From assembly GCA_026075535.2 (NCBI GenBank), contig AP026549.1, positions 3,286,001-3,350,000 on the forward strand: 64,000 nucleotides of DNA. The letters run 5' to 3'. Shown here piece by piece: positions 24,051 to 35,189 of this stretch; the stretch's first letter is position 1; each line of letters begins with the position of its first letter. The notes beneath the pieces are model-generated. The model did not search any database. It saw only the letters and a list, made by a program, of their open reading frames with translations, and was not told the DNA's origin. The translations under genes and the position numbers were made by a program. The DNA comes from Tricholoma matsutake (taxonomy: Eukaryota > Basidiomycota > Agaricomycetes > Agaricales > Tricholomataceae).

Positions 24051-25440
24051 ATATGAAACAGTGGTCATAATTATCAGTTAGCATTATTTCTCCAGAATCA
24101 CATGTACATACCACCTGTCATGAAGTCTGTTTCACAGTTGAAAAAAATACCATTTGAACACTCACAAACTTGTGTAGACAGGTAAAATTTGTCATTAGCA
24201 ATTGTGTTTCAAAAAATGATCACAGCTCAGACTGACTTTCTATGGCAACAATTCAGTGTGTAACCCTCTATGTGAAAGAGCCAAGTCCTACCTGAAGAAT
24301 TCCAGAAATACTTCTCAATTTCCTCTCCAAGACTTGAGTCCCATCTCTCTTCACTAGACCCTGGAGCTAGTGTCCTCAATGATGATTCTCAAGATTCATG
24401 TAACACTCTCTTACCTTTTTTTGAGTTGACTCTCCTCTCAAATATGGTACACCTGCCCATAGCAATGCTTGCCCCAACCAAACCTTTACCCATTCTAAGT
24501 CAATTTTCTTTGACAACAATAAACTACCTATATACTACTAAAAATAGTAAACAAACTAAGAACCTAAATAAAGCAGTAGAAATGAAGGAAGCAGTGGGAG
24601 AACAATAAAAATCACCAAAATGAGCACTGTGCATGCTTGCACACCCCCACAACTATTCCAACACACAGCTATAACCTAAAAAAGAGCAAGATAATATGTT
24701 GCATCCCTGTTTGTTTGAGTTTCTTGTACAAATGTGTGTAAGCAATGTGTTGACAATCAATGATGTGACTTGGTGCATACAAGGCCAAATGCAAATGGCC
24801 TGTGTGCACTCCAGGGGTATATAAAGCCTCTTGTTTCTACAAGTCAAGCTGGGTCTGCCCACTTATATAATATCAAATATGTAGTTAATACAGTTATACA
24901 TAGAATAGTATTAAAATCTCACTTCATTAATGCTCGCGTAGATGCTGATGCTCAGAGAGTAGAAGAATTTATTCAGATTGGATCTGTAGGTGATTTTAGA
25001 GAAAAAAGAACTCAGTTCACCAGTTCAAACCAAGAACTGAATGGAACTGGACCATTGAGAACCGGTTCTTTTCAGTTCAGTTCTGTTCTCAGTTTGGTCT
25101 GGGAAAAATAGTAGAAGTTCAGTTTGGTGTTCAACAAAAAGTGCCAAGAACTGGACTGAAATGAAGTTTGGCAACCCTAGTGTACTTACACACGCTACTC
25201 CACCAAGAATATTGATATCAGCCACAGCAACCTCACAAATGTTGGTCGTGATCCAATAATAATAATCAACCTCAAATCCCAGATGCAAGCACATCATACC
25301 AGACATTCTATCTTAAACAGTTTCCTCTCTTTTTTGCACTCTGATTTGACCTCCCTTGGATTTGCCCATCTGTGATAGAATGTCTGGAATCAAGACTAGA
25401 CATCTTCTTCATCTTTTGCACTGCAACCCCATAACAAAAT
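24051..25440. other. Non-coding; contains a CAGTTC-motif element end at ~24990-25185
   Basis: No gene. From about 25008 to 25180 the words cagttc, gaactg and ggttct recur in both orientations and stop at ggcaaccctag, which reversed reads CTAGGGTTGCC. This looks like the right half of another small TIR element; the matching left end was not found. The rest is AT-rich spacer. Confidence 0.45.
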
Positions 25441-25446
25441 TTCCAT

Positions 25447-26130
25447 ATGCCCATTCAACTTCCTCTGCAGCCAGCAGGCATCAATCTTCCAGCTAATCCT
25501 CACAATCCTCCTACCCTCACTGACATTGTCACTGCAAAATCCTACAAAACACAAGTTGATGTGGCATTCAGTCAGCCACTTACACTCCTCATTCATTTGT
25601 CAAAACTACCTAACACACCCACTGCAGATGATGCGGCCAGGGCAGATGTGTATAGGACAAATATTATCATGGCTCACTCTGCATTAGATGAATTATGAGT
25701 GCTTTTTATTGCAAAAAGCTGACTTCCCACAGCTGCAGCACTGGCTTGGTTCCAACCAGCTATGACTGCTATTATGGCTCTATGCTAAATCTTGTGGCTT
25801 TATACAAGACTAATGAACCTCAGACTCAAAACCACCTACGTTACAATAGAAGCTTTACTCCCTTCATGATAGTCCCTTTCAATGATGGCAGCATGCCAAC
25901 TCAGGCTCCTGTGAGTTCTCCCTTGCTTGATTCTTAGCATACCCTGCAAATCAGTCATCTAGCACAATCTTCTGCCACTTGTTACTGCTGCTGCAATTGG
26001 AGCATTGACTATGGCTCAGAGCACAGCCTATGCTGTCGGCTATGCACTTGAGAATGTTGAGGCAGCCCCTTTAAGACAAATTGTGATCAGAAGAGCAGTT
26101 GGATGCACAGTACCCATTTAGGAGAGTTTA
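25447..26130 (+). pseudogene. Decayed ORF of unknown family
   Basis: A frame starts at 25447 (MPIQLPLQPAGINLP) and runs 83 codons to a stop at 25696; coding-like amino-acid bias then continues past stops and shifts, with ALTMAQSTAYAVGYALENVE near 26010. I recognise no domain. Its place between two retrotransposons and its decay suggest a transposon-related remnant, but that is inference. Confidence 0.3.
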
Positions 26131-26946
26131 TTCCACTTGCATGATCCACTCTTTGCAGCTTCGATTTACAGACATGTTTCTCACTGCCCTCACTGGTATT
26201 AGTAGACAGATATTTTGGGACTGTTTAGCTTTTTCATCCAACATGATACAGATGTTCTTGTAGTGCTTTTGCAAATTACCCAGAATGTTGCATAATATTG
26301 TGCCACCATCATTTGCAAGGCTACTACAACTAGTGGTATCTTTCAGTTGCAGCTATTCTCTCCTCTAAACCTTGTCTCACCTTGCATTAGTTTGAGATCA
26401 GGCTCACAGTTAGAACTTGTGGCAGGATTAACAGCACTGGATTTGCCAGGTGGTACTAGGAGTCATCCCAGGGTTGGTGAGAGTGGTGATGATAATAAGA
26501 CAAGAACAATGAATAGCAGGCAATATAGTGATCGGCTGGTGGTATACTAAGGCGAGACTTGGTTCAGCATCTCATGTTGTTCTTGTATAGCCCAGAGGTT
26601 GATACCCAGTTCCAGATTATGCAAGTCAATGATTGCATCTGGCCATTGGCTAGTGCCAAACTCTTACCTCTGGTGCTGCCACTATTGGCATCCATTCATA
26701 TGGTACCATCTGCTCTGTCTATGGCTCCAGTAACTGAACTGGGGATGGGCAGAGCATAGGCATCAAGTGTAGAATGAGGTTTAGATGCACAAACATGGAG
26801 GTTGGATGAACGTATCTGATTAGGTGCTATACTACTAGAATTGTGCTAGGAGGTTACATAGAAATGGCAGGAGACACCGATGCTGGTCATCATTGTGTAA
26901 CACAACTGTATATATATTATCTGGAAATATGGGCCCATATTCTACC
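26131..26946. other. Non-coding spacer before the second gypsy element
   Basis: Short unrelated frames only. No repeat or RNA signal noticed. Confidence 0.4.
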
Positions 26947-27371
26947 TGTAAGGGGACTAGGGGGGTGCCCTGTGTGTTTCTCCTATTTTTTACATCCGTC
27001 CTATATTTTCCCTCACTTCATTTCCTTCTATTCTTCATTTTCTATGATTTTTCTGGATTTTATTACTAATTTCCCTTCCTATCATGTTTGTGCATGTTGA
27101 CAGTTTTATATTTAGAGGCAGAGCACCCCTTCTGACATCTACCCCTTGGTATGATGTCATTCAGTGGCCTTGATCTGCCTATCTCTGCCTTTTCTATTTT
27201 TAGGTTATTATTTGATTTTTGTCATCTTCACATATACTGGGCATCAGCAAAGGGATCCTTAGAGCTTTCTCTTCGGATTTCCCTTTGCTAGGTGTGTTCC
27301 CAATCCCTGTAATATGTAGTATAATTTTAACTTCGGATTTCCCTTTGCTAGAGGCTGAGGTTGCCCTTATA
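26947..27371 (+). repeat. 5' LTR of the second gypsy element
   Basis: 425 bp. It holds an internal direct repeat, cggatttccctttgctag, twice (about 27274 and 27334), separated by about 43 bp. Confidence 0.92.
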
Positions 27372-27536
27372 GTAGAAAACTCTCCCCTAAAGCCTGAAAT
27401 TGCAAACACACTGCCCAAGATAGGCAGGTATGGAGTGGACAATGCTTCCCAAAGCTCCACAGACTCCCTACACACCGTTCCAGACAGTCTCGCCTTTACT
27501 GCACCACCATTTTCACCAAACACACCCCCTAGCGAC

Positions 27537-28640
27537 ATGGATGCATCAGAGCACCTTGACACGCTTGAAAGCAACATTTCTGGAATATGCATGCAAATCA
27601 ATTCGCTTAAATCTATGATTGAAAACTTTGTCAGGACCCTCCAGACTAACCCTATGACCAATATTCCCCCCATTGCGACTCCAAGCACACCCAACAACAA
27701 CATGCTGCCAAATGTGCCCACTAAAGAGCATGCCAGATCAAACTGTCTTCCCCCACTGAATTTAATGGTGCACGTGCACAGGGATGTGCATTCCTTAATT
27801 CCTGTGAGTTATACATCAGTCTCCAGTCACATCGATTTGTCGATGAGGCTGCAAAAATTTATTGGGCCTTCACATACATGAAATCTGAATGCACCTATCT
27901 CTATGTGGACCATATTCTGCATCAAACTAAAGAACTCGGTTCTCTACCTTTCTCCACTTGGGGTGACTTTTGAGCCGAGTTTGTACACCACTTTTGTCCC
28001 CTCAACAAGCACCACTGAGCAGTGACATGACTTGAGTCATCCTCTTACCACCAGGCATGTCGATCCATGGATGATTATATCGATGAGTTTAACAATTTGG
28101 TGGACATGGCAGAATATGGGAGTGGGCTACCAGTGGTGGTGAAGCTCTGACAGGGGCTCAATCGAGAAATTCAGGACCAGATTGCACAGATGTTGGAAGG
28201 GCGCCCAGCAGACGATGATATCTATGCTTGGTATGAAGCTGCTTCATTCTGTGATGAGAACCAACTCACAAATGCTGCATTCCATGCTCCAACTACGACT
28301 CATGTGCCCTACACCTTCAATTGAACCCTCCCCCACCTTAACCCCATTCCTGTTCATCAGACTCCCACACCAGCTGTCAATGTCCCAGTACTAATGGATG
28401 TTGATGCAGCCTGCAGCCATGTGCATAGGTTGGATCTCTGCTACTGCTGTGGGGAAACTGGGCACAGGGCTAAAGTGTGTCCCCATTGTCAGGATATCAG
28501 CATGCTCACCCCCGAGGGGCAAGATGAACTCCTCCAAGACTTGTTGGCACTTGTAGATGTCGAGGAAGCAAAGGATAAGGTTGCAGAGGAGATCAAGTCA
28601 GAAGTTGTAGAGGAGCAGGATTTTTCTATTTGCAGTGAGT
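27537..28640 (+). pseudogene. gag: gag of the second gypsy element (stops and shifts)
   Basis: Opens near MDASEHLDTLESNISG with a heptad-like helix, then proline-rich spacer. The frame breaks near 27790-27880. The capsid-like part continues across several TGA codons (near 27972, 28017, 28029 and 28149), each where the family has arginine. It ends with the zinc knuckle CYCCGETGHRAKVCP (28439-28483), a CX2CX4HX4C arrangement, followed by an acidic tail to about 28640 that runs into the pol region in a different frame. Confidence 0.85.
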
Positions 28641-31600
28641 GGATTGTATACCCTCACTGCCTGTCCATAACCACTTTGAAGTCTTGTCAGTTGAATCCCC
28701 AGAGAATGAATCCATTTCTGTGACTGTTCCCCTCTCTGACCCTTTGAAGTTGGCTAAAGACATACCTGCTCTTCCCACCTCTCCCTCTGCTCCACACCCC
28801 AAAATTAAATCATGGGAGCATAAACTACCATGCAAATATGTTGTTGCATCCACTCCCTCTACACATTCCTTGAACCTAGCAATCAAACTGCAGACAACTA
28901 ACACTGGACAGATACTCGGTGTCTCTGTGCTCCTGGACTCTGGTGCGACCGGTCTCTTCATTGATGCCCATCTCGCACAACATCGCCTAAATACTTGCTC
29001 ACTCTCACATCCGATACCTGTGTATAATGTGGATGGGTCCCCAAACAAAGCTGGTGCCATCTGAGAGGTTGTAGACCTCGTCCTCTGTTACAAGGATCAT
29101 AGTGAGTGTGCCCTTTTTGCTGTCACTCAATTAGGAAAGCAAAAGGTGATTTTGGGCTATCCATGGCTTCGAGACCATAACCCAGAGGTCGACTGGCATA
29201 CCGGGGAGGTTACCATGAGCCAATGTCCATCCTGCTGTCATACTTGTTTCACAGAAGCCAGGCAAGAACATCGTGGACAGAAGGCCACAATACAACGTAC
29301 TCAGAAGTGTCATGCTGGACCCCTGCCTATACCTGAAGTGGAGTTGGAAGGGGTTCTGGATCTGATGCCGGACTCAGATGATGATGATGAGGAGCCAGAG
29401 GAAGTGGAGGAAGGCAATCGGATCTTCTACACTGTGATTTGTCCATCGCACGAGGTGTGTGCTACATCAAGCATATCCCAACACCTCGCTGAGGCCTTCC
29501 ACAAAAACAATGCTGCTAAATCCTCTACTAATTCCTTGCTCCCTCATCTCCATGAGTTTGGAGACGTGTTCTCCAAGGAATCGTTTGACTCTCTCCCTGC
29601 GTGCAAGCCATGGGATCACATGATCAAACTCACCCCCGGTGCAACCCCTTCATCCTGCACGGTCTATCCTCTCTCTCCTGAAGAACAATGACAGCTTGAC
29701 CAGTTCATTGATGAGCACCTGGCCTCTGGACGTATTTGACCATCAAAGTCACCCATGGCCTCTCCCTTTTTCTTTGTCAAGAAGAAGGATGGCTCACTTT
29801 GACCGGTTCAAAACTACAGAAGGCTCAACCACATCATGGTCAAAAATCGCTACCCATTACCTCTCATCTCCGAACTCGTGAACCAGCTTCATGGAGCCCA
29901 ATACTTCACCAAGCTTGACATCTATTGGGGCTACAATAATGTGAGGATAAAGGAGGGAGATGAGTGGAAGGCAGCCTTTCATACCAACCATGGTCTTTTT
30001 GAACCACTCATCATGTTCTTTGGCCTTACTAATAGTCCTGCCACCTTTCAGACCATGATGAATGACATTTTCCACGACCTCATCCTCGAAGGTGTTGTCT
30101 GCATCTATCTTGATGACATCCTCATCTTCACTCGCACAGTTGAAGAGCACCGTTGCATCATGCGCCTCATCCTAGAATGGCTTTGACAGTACAAACTCTA
30201 CCTTCGTCAGGACAAGTGCAAGTTTGAGAAGACCAAGATTGAGTACCTCAGCCTGATTATCTCGGAAGGTCAGGTGGAGGTGGATCCTATCAAGGTGAAC
30301 GGGGTCATGGCTTGGCCGATGCCCATGAACAAGAAAGAGGTGCAGTCTTTCCTGGGTTCATCAATTTCTATCAGCGTTTTATGAAGGATTTCTCACATCA
30401 TGCACAACCACTGTTTGACTTGACAGGAAAGGAGACATGGAGGTGGGATAATGCACAACAGGAAACATTCGAAAAGCTTAAGGAGATGGTCACTTCTGCT
30501 CCCATTCTTACCTTTGCTGACAATTTTCATCCTTTTCATGTAGAAGCTGACAGTTCTGACTTTGCGATGGGTACTGTGTTGTCTCAGCAGTCTCCAGAGG
30601 ACCAGAAGTGGCATCCTGTTGCATTCTACTCCAAAAGCCTTAGTGCTGTAGAGCGAAATTACAAGATCCATGACAAGGAGATGTTGGCAATAATGCATTC
30701 GCTTGAGGAGTGGCAACACTTCCTTGAGAGTGCCCAACACAAGGTGGAAATTTGGACAGATCACAAGAATCTCGAGTGCTTTATGACGGCCAAGAAATTG
30801 AACTGTTGTCAAGCTCATTGGTCTCTGTATCTATCCAGATTCAACTTCTCCTTGCACCACTGTCCAGGTCGCAGCATGGGGAAGACCGATGCCCTCTCCC
30901 AACATGCAGACCATGGGGATGGCAGCGATGACAACCAAAACATTGTGTTGTTGCAGCCAGACCTGTTTACCATTTGGGCACTGGAAGGCATCGCACCCCA
31001 GGGCAAGGAGCAGGACATCCTACATGACATTCATTGTGCAAACCGTAGCAGTTTACATGAGGATGTTGTTCCGAGCTGTTAAAGAACTGAGGAAGAAATC
31101 CACCCTTTCCTTAGGTGCGGCAGAGTGGGCTGAAAAGGAGGACTTGTTGTATTTCAGGGATCACATCTACGTCCCCAATGACCCAGACCTTCACTGGTGC
31201 ATCATATCCCAACACCATGACTCACAGATTGCTGGTCATCCTGGATGCTGGAAGACCTTGGAGCTCACCTCATGGAACTATTGGTGGCCACAAATGTCAT
31301 GGCTCATTGGTCAGTATTGTTGCACTTGTGACCTTTGCTTATCCACCAAGATTCCTCGTGAGCTACACCCTCTTCCTGTTCCAGAGAGTTGTTTGGATGT
31401 TGTCAGCATCGACTTTGTGGTGGAGTTGCCAGAGTCAAATGGGTTTGATTCAGTGGGAAAACACGCTCACTTCATTCCCACTCACACCACTGTCAGTGCC
31501 CTGGGTGCCGCCTGACTCTACCTCCACCATGTGTGGAAATTACATGGACTTCCTGGTGCTTTCCTCTCTGATCGTCATGGCAGAGCTCACTTGCAAGCTG

Positions 31601-32404
31601 TTCTGACTCCTGGGAATCAAACTCCTTGCTTTGACTGCTTATCACCCACAAACCGATGGCCAGACTGAGTGAGTCAACCAGGAACTGGAGCAGTACATCT
31701 GCATCTTTGTCAATGAACACCAGGACAATTGGGACAATCTTCTCCCCTTGGCCAAGTTTGGATACAACAACCATGTCCATGCTTCCACTCAACAGACCCC
31801 TTTCCTCTTAGACACTGGTTGACATCCACACATGGAATTTGAACCTTGCCAAACTCCCTCACACATTGAGATGGTGAATGAGTTCACAGAATGCATGTGG
31901 GATAGCTTGGAGGAGGCAAAGGCAGCCTTAGCAAAGGCGAAGGACGACATGGCACGCTTTTACAACCAACGCCATTCTCTGACCCCTCAGTACAAAGTTG
32001 GTGATCGAGTTGATCTAGACTCCAGTGACATCTCCACTATGTGTCCATCCAAGAAACTCACTCATTGCTTCCTGGGACCTTTCCCCATTGTCAAGTGTGT
32101 TGGAATGCATGCCTATTGTCTATGCCTCCCAGCCTCCATGTCCAGACTCCACCCAGTCTTCCATGTTGTCAAACTCCTTCCAGCTCCCCCAGATCCATTC
32201 CCTGGACACCATTCACACCCACCACCACCACCTACAGTGATCGAGGGAGAACCCCAATATGAAGTCGAGTCAATCTTGGACGGCTGGTTACATCGAGGAA
32301 AACTCCAGTATTTGGTACATTGGAAGGGTTATGGGTATGAGAAGAACTCATGGGTCAAAGAGTCGGATGTGAATGCCCCTTGGTTAGTCAAGGAATTCCA
32401 CTGA
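28639..32404 (+). pseudogene. pol: pol of the second gypsy element: protease, RT, RNase H, integrase, chromodomain (broken)
   Basis: Protease VLLDSGATGLFIDAHL (~28930) is followed by a TGA at 29062. RT segments include [20 protein letters not shown] (~29900) and the active site [11 protein letters not shown] (~30100). RNase H has VEADSSDFAMGTVLSQQ (~30540). Integrase zinc finger and core span about 31200-31800, with [11 protein letters not shown] then TGA at 31669. The C-terminal part at 31832-32404 carries KGYGYEKNSWV, a chromodomain. TGA stops at 29689, 29737, 29800, 30183, 31669 and 31819 all sit where arginine is usual. One frameshift lies near 30300-30350, more in the integrase. No intact product is possible. 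Confidence 0.9.
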
Positions 32405-32499
32405 TGGCACACTGCTGCACCGCGTCGCATTCAAGTCACGGACTTTGGTCGTATGCAATTTTGAATGCATCAGGGTGGTGCATCTTAGAGAGGGGGTGA

Positions 32500-32925
32500 T
32501 GTAAGGGGACTAGGGAGGTGCCCTGTGTGTTTCTCCTATTTTTTTACATTCGTCCTATATTTTTCCTCACTTCATTTCCTTCTATTCTTCATTTTCTATG
32601 ATTTTTCTGGATTTTATTACTAATTTCCCTTCCTATCATGTTTGTGCATGTTGACAGTTTTATATTTAGAGGCAGAGCACCCCTTCTGACATCTACCCCT
32701 TGGTATGATGTCATTCAGTGGCCTTGATCTGCCTATCTCTGCCTTTTCTATTTTTAGGTTATTATTTGATTTTTGTCGTCTTCACATATACTGGGCATCG
32801 GCAAAGGGATCCTTAGAGTTTTCTCTTCGGATTTCCCTTTGCTAGGTGTGTCCCCAATCCCTGTAATATGTAGTATAATTTTAACTTTGGATTTCCCTTT
32901 GCTAGAGGCTGAGGTTGCCCTTATA
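32500..32925 (+). repeat. 3' LTR of the second gypsy element
   Basis: 426 bp, nearly identical to the 5' copy and with the same doubled ggatttccctttgctag word. Preceded by the purine tract at about 32485-32498. Confidence 0.92.
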
Positions 32926-32951
32926 AAGACAAAGTCTAGAGCAAAATCACC

Positions 32952-33827
32952 ATGTATTTGTATATGAGGATGAACTTATGGAATGTCCAAGGTCAATATG
33001 AGTCTGTTATTGAAGAAGATGGAGAGGTTGATTGGGCAGTTTTAAACCACCAATTTACCTTGAAGCCTCTCATTGTAAGTTTTAATTGCTCTTATAGGAA
33101 TTTATTTGTTGAGTCTCCACTTTTAGTGGCTGATCAGACACCAAATCTTGCTCCAACTCTGAATTCCAATTCACTCTTGCTGGTCTCTTCCTCAACCTCT
33201 TATTTTCCTTTTAAACAGCAGCTCATCACCATTCTTGGAATACCAAGTTCATTGGCCGGTACGGGTGATGTCTCTCTTCAAATTGCATATCAAAAATACA
33301 AGGCTTTTCTTACTGTGTTCCAAACCTATGAAGAAATGGTGAAAGTGAAGACCTGGACGATCCAACAACCAACAAAGACCAACATTATTGAATTATTTGT
33401 GTCAAAGTCATTTTTTCATTCTCACTACAAGTGTTATTTTCCCAAGGTGGCCGAACATGATGAGATGGTATTGTGGTTGAGTGAGGATGAGGATCGACTC
33501 TGTGATGTTGATTTGTGGGGGATAAAGAAGAAAGCCTATACTTTTATGGAGTTGGCAGCATGGTTGCAGAATGGAGGAACTTTGGAGGTTGAAAGTGATG
33601 GAGATTATAAGGATAAGGGGACAAAGGGAAAGGGTTTAAGGAAGGACAATGCAAAAGTGCAGGAAAAGAGAAAGGACAAAGGGAAGGAGCAGGAGCAGGA
33701 AAAGGAGATGGGGAAAGGGAAGGGGAAGGGGAAGGGGAAGGGGAAGGGGAAGGGGAAGGGGAAGGGGAAGGGGAAGGGGAAGGGGAAGGGGAAGGGGAAG
33801 GGGAAGGGGAAGGGTCCAGGCATGTGA
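32952..33827 (+). CDS. Transposon-associated hypothetical protein with Lys/Gly-repeat tail
   Basis: Open frame of 291 codons with no stop. The first ~90 residues look unstructured. From about residue 110 to 220 it carries a block ending KKKAYTFMELAAWLQNGGTLE, which I recall from short basidiomycete proteins scattered near transposons; their function is unknown. The C-terminus is a highly charged Lys/Glu stretch and then a (GK)n run encoded by the GGGGAA array. The KDZ-derived frame downstream overlaps it in a different phase. The ATG at 32952 lies only 27 bp past the retroelement LTR, so the true start may have been displaced by that insertion. Confidence 0.5.
   Translation: MYLYMRMNLWNVQGQYESVIEEDGEVDWAVLNHQFTLKPLIVSFNCSYRNLFVESPLLVADQTPNLAPTLNSNSLLLVSSSTSYFPFKQQLITILGIPSSLAGTGDVSLQIAYQKYKAFLTVFQTYEEMVKVKTWTIQQPTKTNIIELFVSKSFFHSHYKCYFPKVAEHDEMVLWLSEDEDRLCDVDLWGIKKKAYTFMELAAWLQNGGTLEVESDGDYKDKGTKGKGLRKDNAKVQEKRKDKGKEQEQEKEMGKGKGKGKGKGKGKGKGKGKGKGKGKGKGKGKGKGPGM
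33716..33814 (+). repeat. GGGGAA hexanucleotide array, about 16 units
   Basis: Uninterrupted aggggaagggg run with a strict 6-bp period. Because the period is a multiple of three, all plus frames stay open (Gly-Lys, Gly-Arg) and the minus strand reads Pro-Phe or Pro-Ser. The long frames at 33544-33858 and 33605-33994 on the minus strand come from this array. Confidence 0.95.
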
Positions 33828-33829
33828 GC

Positions 33830-34527
33830 AACACTGGGCAGATTGGAACAGATTCCATGCAAGTTCATCTCGCCAGAAGATGTCAGGATTTCAGAGAATG
33901 ATTCAGAGACCTGGTGAAAGCTTACCATGGGAGCCAGCTCCAGCACCAAATATCCAACGCCATGATGAGGAGATGCCAGAGATACAACATTCAAATTACT
34001 TCACTCCCCACAGGTTCTATTGTGTTGAAACAATTTGTGCACCATGTGGGGTTGTAATTGCTTGGGCAAAGTTTGCAAAGGCAGAATCTGAAGAGAACAT
34101 TCTGCAGTTTTTGGAAACTGTATATACCACAGAGGAGTCATGGCCAGCTTATATCTGTATTGACAAAGCCTGCTGTGTTCTTCATCATAGCATTGCAAAT
34201 GGCACTTGGGACACCTGGCAAAAAACAAGCCAAATGATAGTGGACTCATACCACTATATCAATCATAGCACAACAGATTATCTGTGTCACAAATGGTGTA
34301 ATCCAGCTCCAACAGATGGTTCAGCACCAAATCTGGTAATTGTTGAGCATGATGCTGATGCATTTAATACTCAGGCATGTGAGCAGTTGAATGCATGGCT
34401 TGGGGGGTTTGATTCAATCTTGAGAAGAATGACAGTCAGGAATTTCAACTGGTTTTTACATACAATGTTGTCTTATCACAGTTTAGTGGTGTATGGAAAA
34501 ACAGCAGCAAAGGTCTGGTGGCAATAA
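33830..34527 (+). pseudogene. KDZ transposase fragment, part after the CxC6 cluster
   Basis: The frame contains EMPEIQHSNYFTPHRFYCVE, TICAPCGVVIAWAKFAKAES, YICIDKACCVLHHSIANG, VDSYHYINHSTTDYLCHKWC and NTQACEQLNAWLGGFDSIL, a series I recognise from basidiomycete KDZ (Kyakuja-Dileera-Zisupton) transposase-related proteins with CxC5/CxC6 cysteine clusters. Cysteines and histidines suggest metal binding. It ends at 34527 without the N-terminal CxC5 part, and its own start is unclear because the upstream frame only exists through the GGGGAA array. A truncated remnant is the simplest reading. Confidence 0.8.
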
Positions 34528-34664
34528 TAGTAGTAGTGGCTCTGATTCTGATAACACTAAGTGACTATGACACTGATGATGATAGTGACATGTAGTTTAT
34601 CCTTGTATCTGTAAGCTAGTCAGTAGTGTTTATGCAATGACCCTTTAAACCTGAATTTAGCACA

Positions 34665-35172
34665 GACAAGTGCAGACTCAGCACAGACTTATGTGGACTC
34701 TGGGTGGACTAATGCAGACTCCATGCAGATTGATGTGGACCCCATGCCAAATGGGAAAAGATTCTTCATTTGGGTCACCACATGGTGGGAGTCCATGCAG
34801 ACTTATGTGGACTCTGCATGGACTTATGTGGACTCTGCATGGACTTATGTGGACTCTGCATGGACTTATGTGGACTCTGCATGGACTGGGGTGGACTGGG
34901 GTGGACTCCATGTGGACTGGGGCAGAGTCCGTGGTGAAAGGGGTGTAATTTTTCATTTTGGTCACCAGATGGTCGGAGTCCGCATAGTCTGCACAGAGTC
35001 CGCACAGTCTGCATGGAGTCCACACAGTCTGCACAGTCCACACAGAGTCTGCACAGTCCACATGGAGTCTGCACAGTCCACACAGAGTCCACAGAGTCCA
35101 CACAGAGTCTGCACAGTCTGCATGGAGTCCACACAGTCCACATGGAGTCCACACAGTCTGCACAGATCCATG
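34665..35172. repeat. Palindromic minisatellite built on ~21-bp and ~12-bp units
   Basis: Left half (34665-34925) repeats ggacttatgtggactctgcat about five times plus variants. Right half (34975-35170) repeats the complementary sense: gagtccacacagtctgcaca and relatives. The halves are therefore inverted to one another around a spacer at about 34930-34972 and could pair as a long imperfect hairpin. Six overlapping open frames on both strands come from this periodicity and are not genes. Confidence 0.85.
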
Positions 35173-35189
35173 CAGAACATATGGGGCAG

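Larger units (their letters stand above)
26947..32925 (+). mobile_element. Second Ty3/gypsy chromodomain retrotransposon, coding-dead, LTRs ~98% alike
   Basis: LTRs at 26947-27371 and 32500-32925 begin TGTAAGGGGACTAGGG and end GGTTGCCCTTATA. I counted roughly eight to ten differences over 425 bp by eye, so the insertion is younger than the first element. A purine tract (agagagggggtga) lies just before the 3' LTR. Internal domains run gag (CCHC), protease, RT, RNase H, integrase, chromodomain. The 5-bp flanks ctacc and aagac do not match. The terminal TA instead of CA recurs in two other copies (39703 and 58559), so it is a family trait or an early change. Confidence 0.92.

Noticed and set aside
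33544..33994. Minus-strand frames with Pro-Phe or Pro-Ser repeats
   Set aside because: By-products of the GGGGAA array; no domain outside the array.
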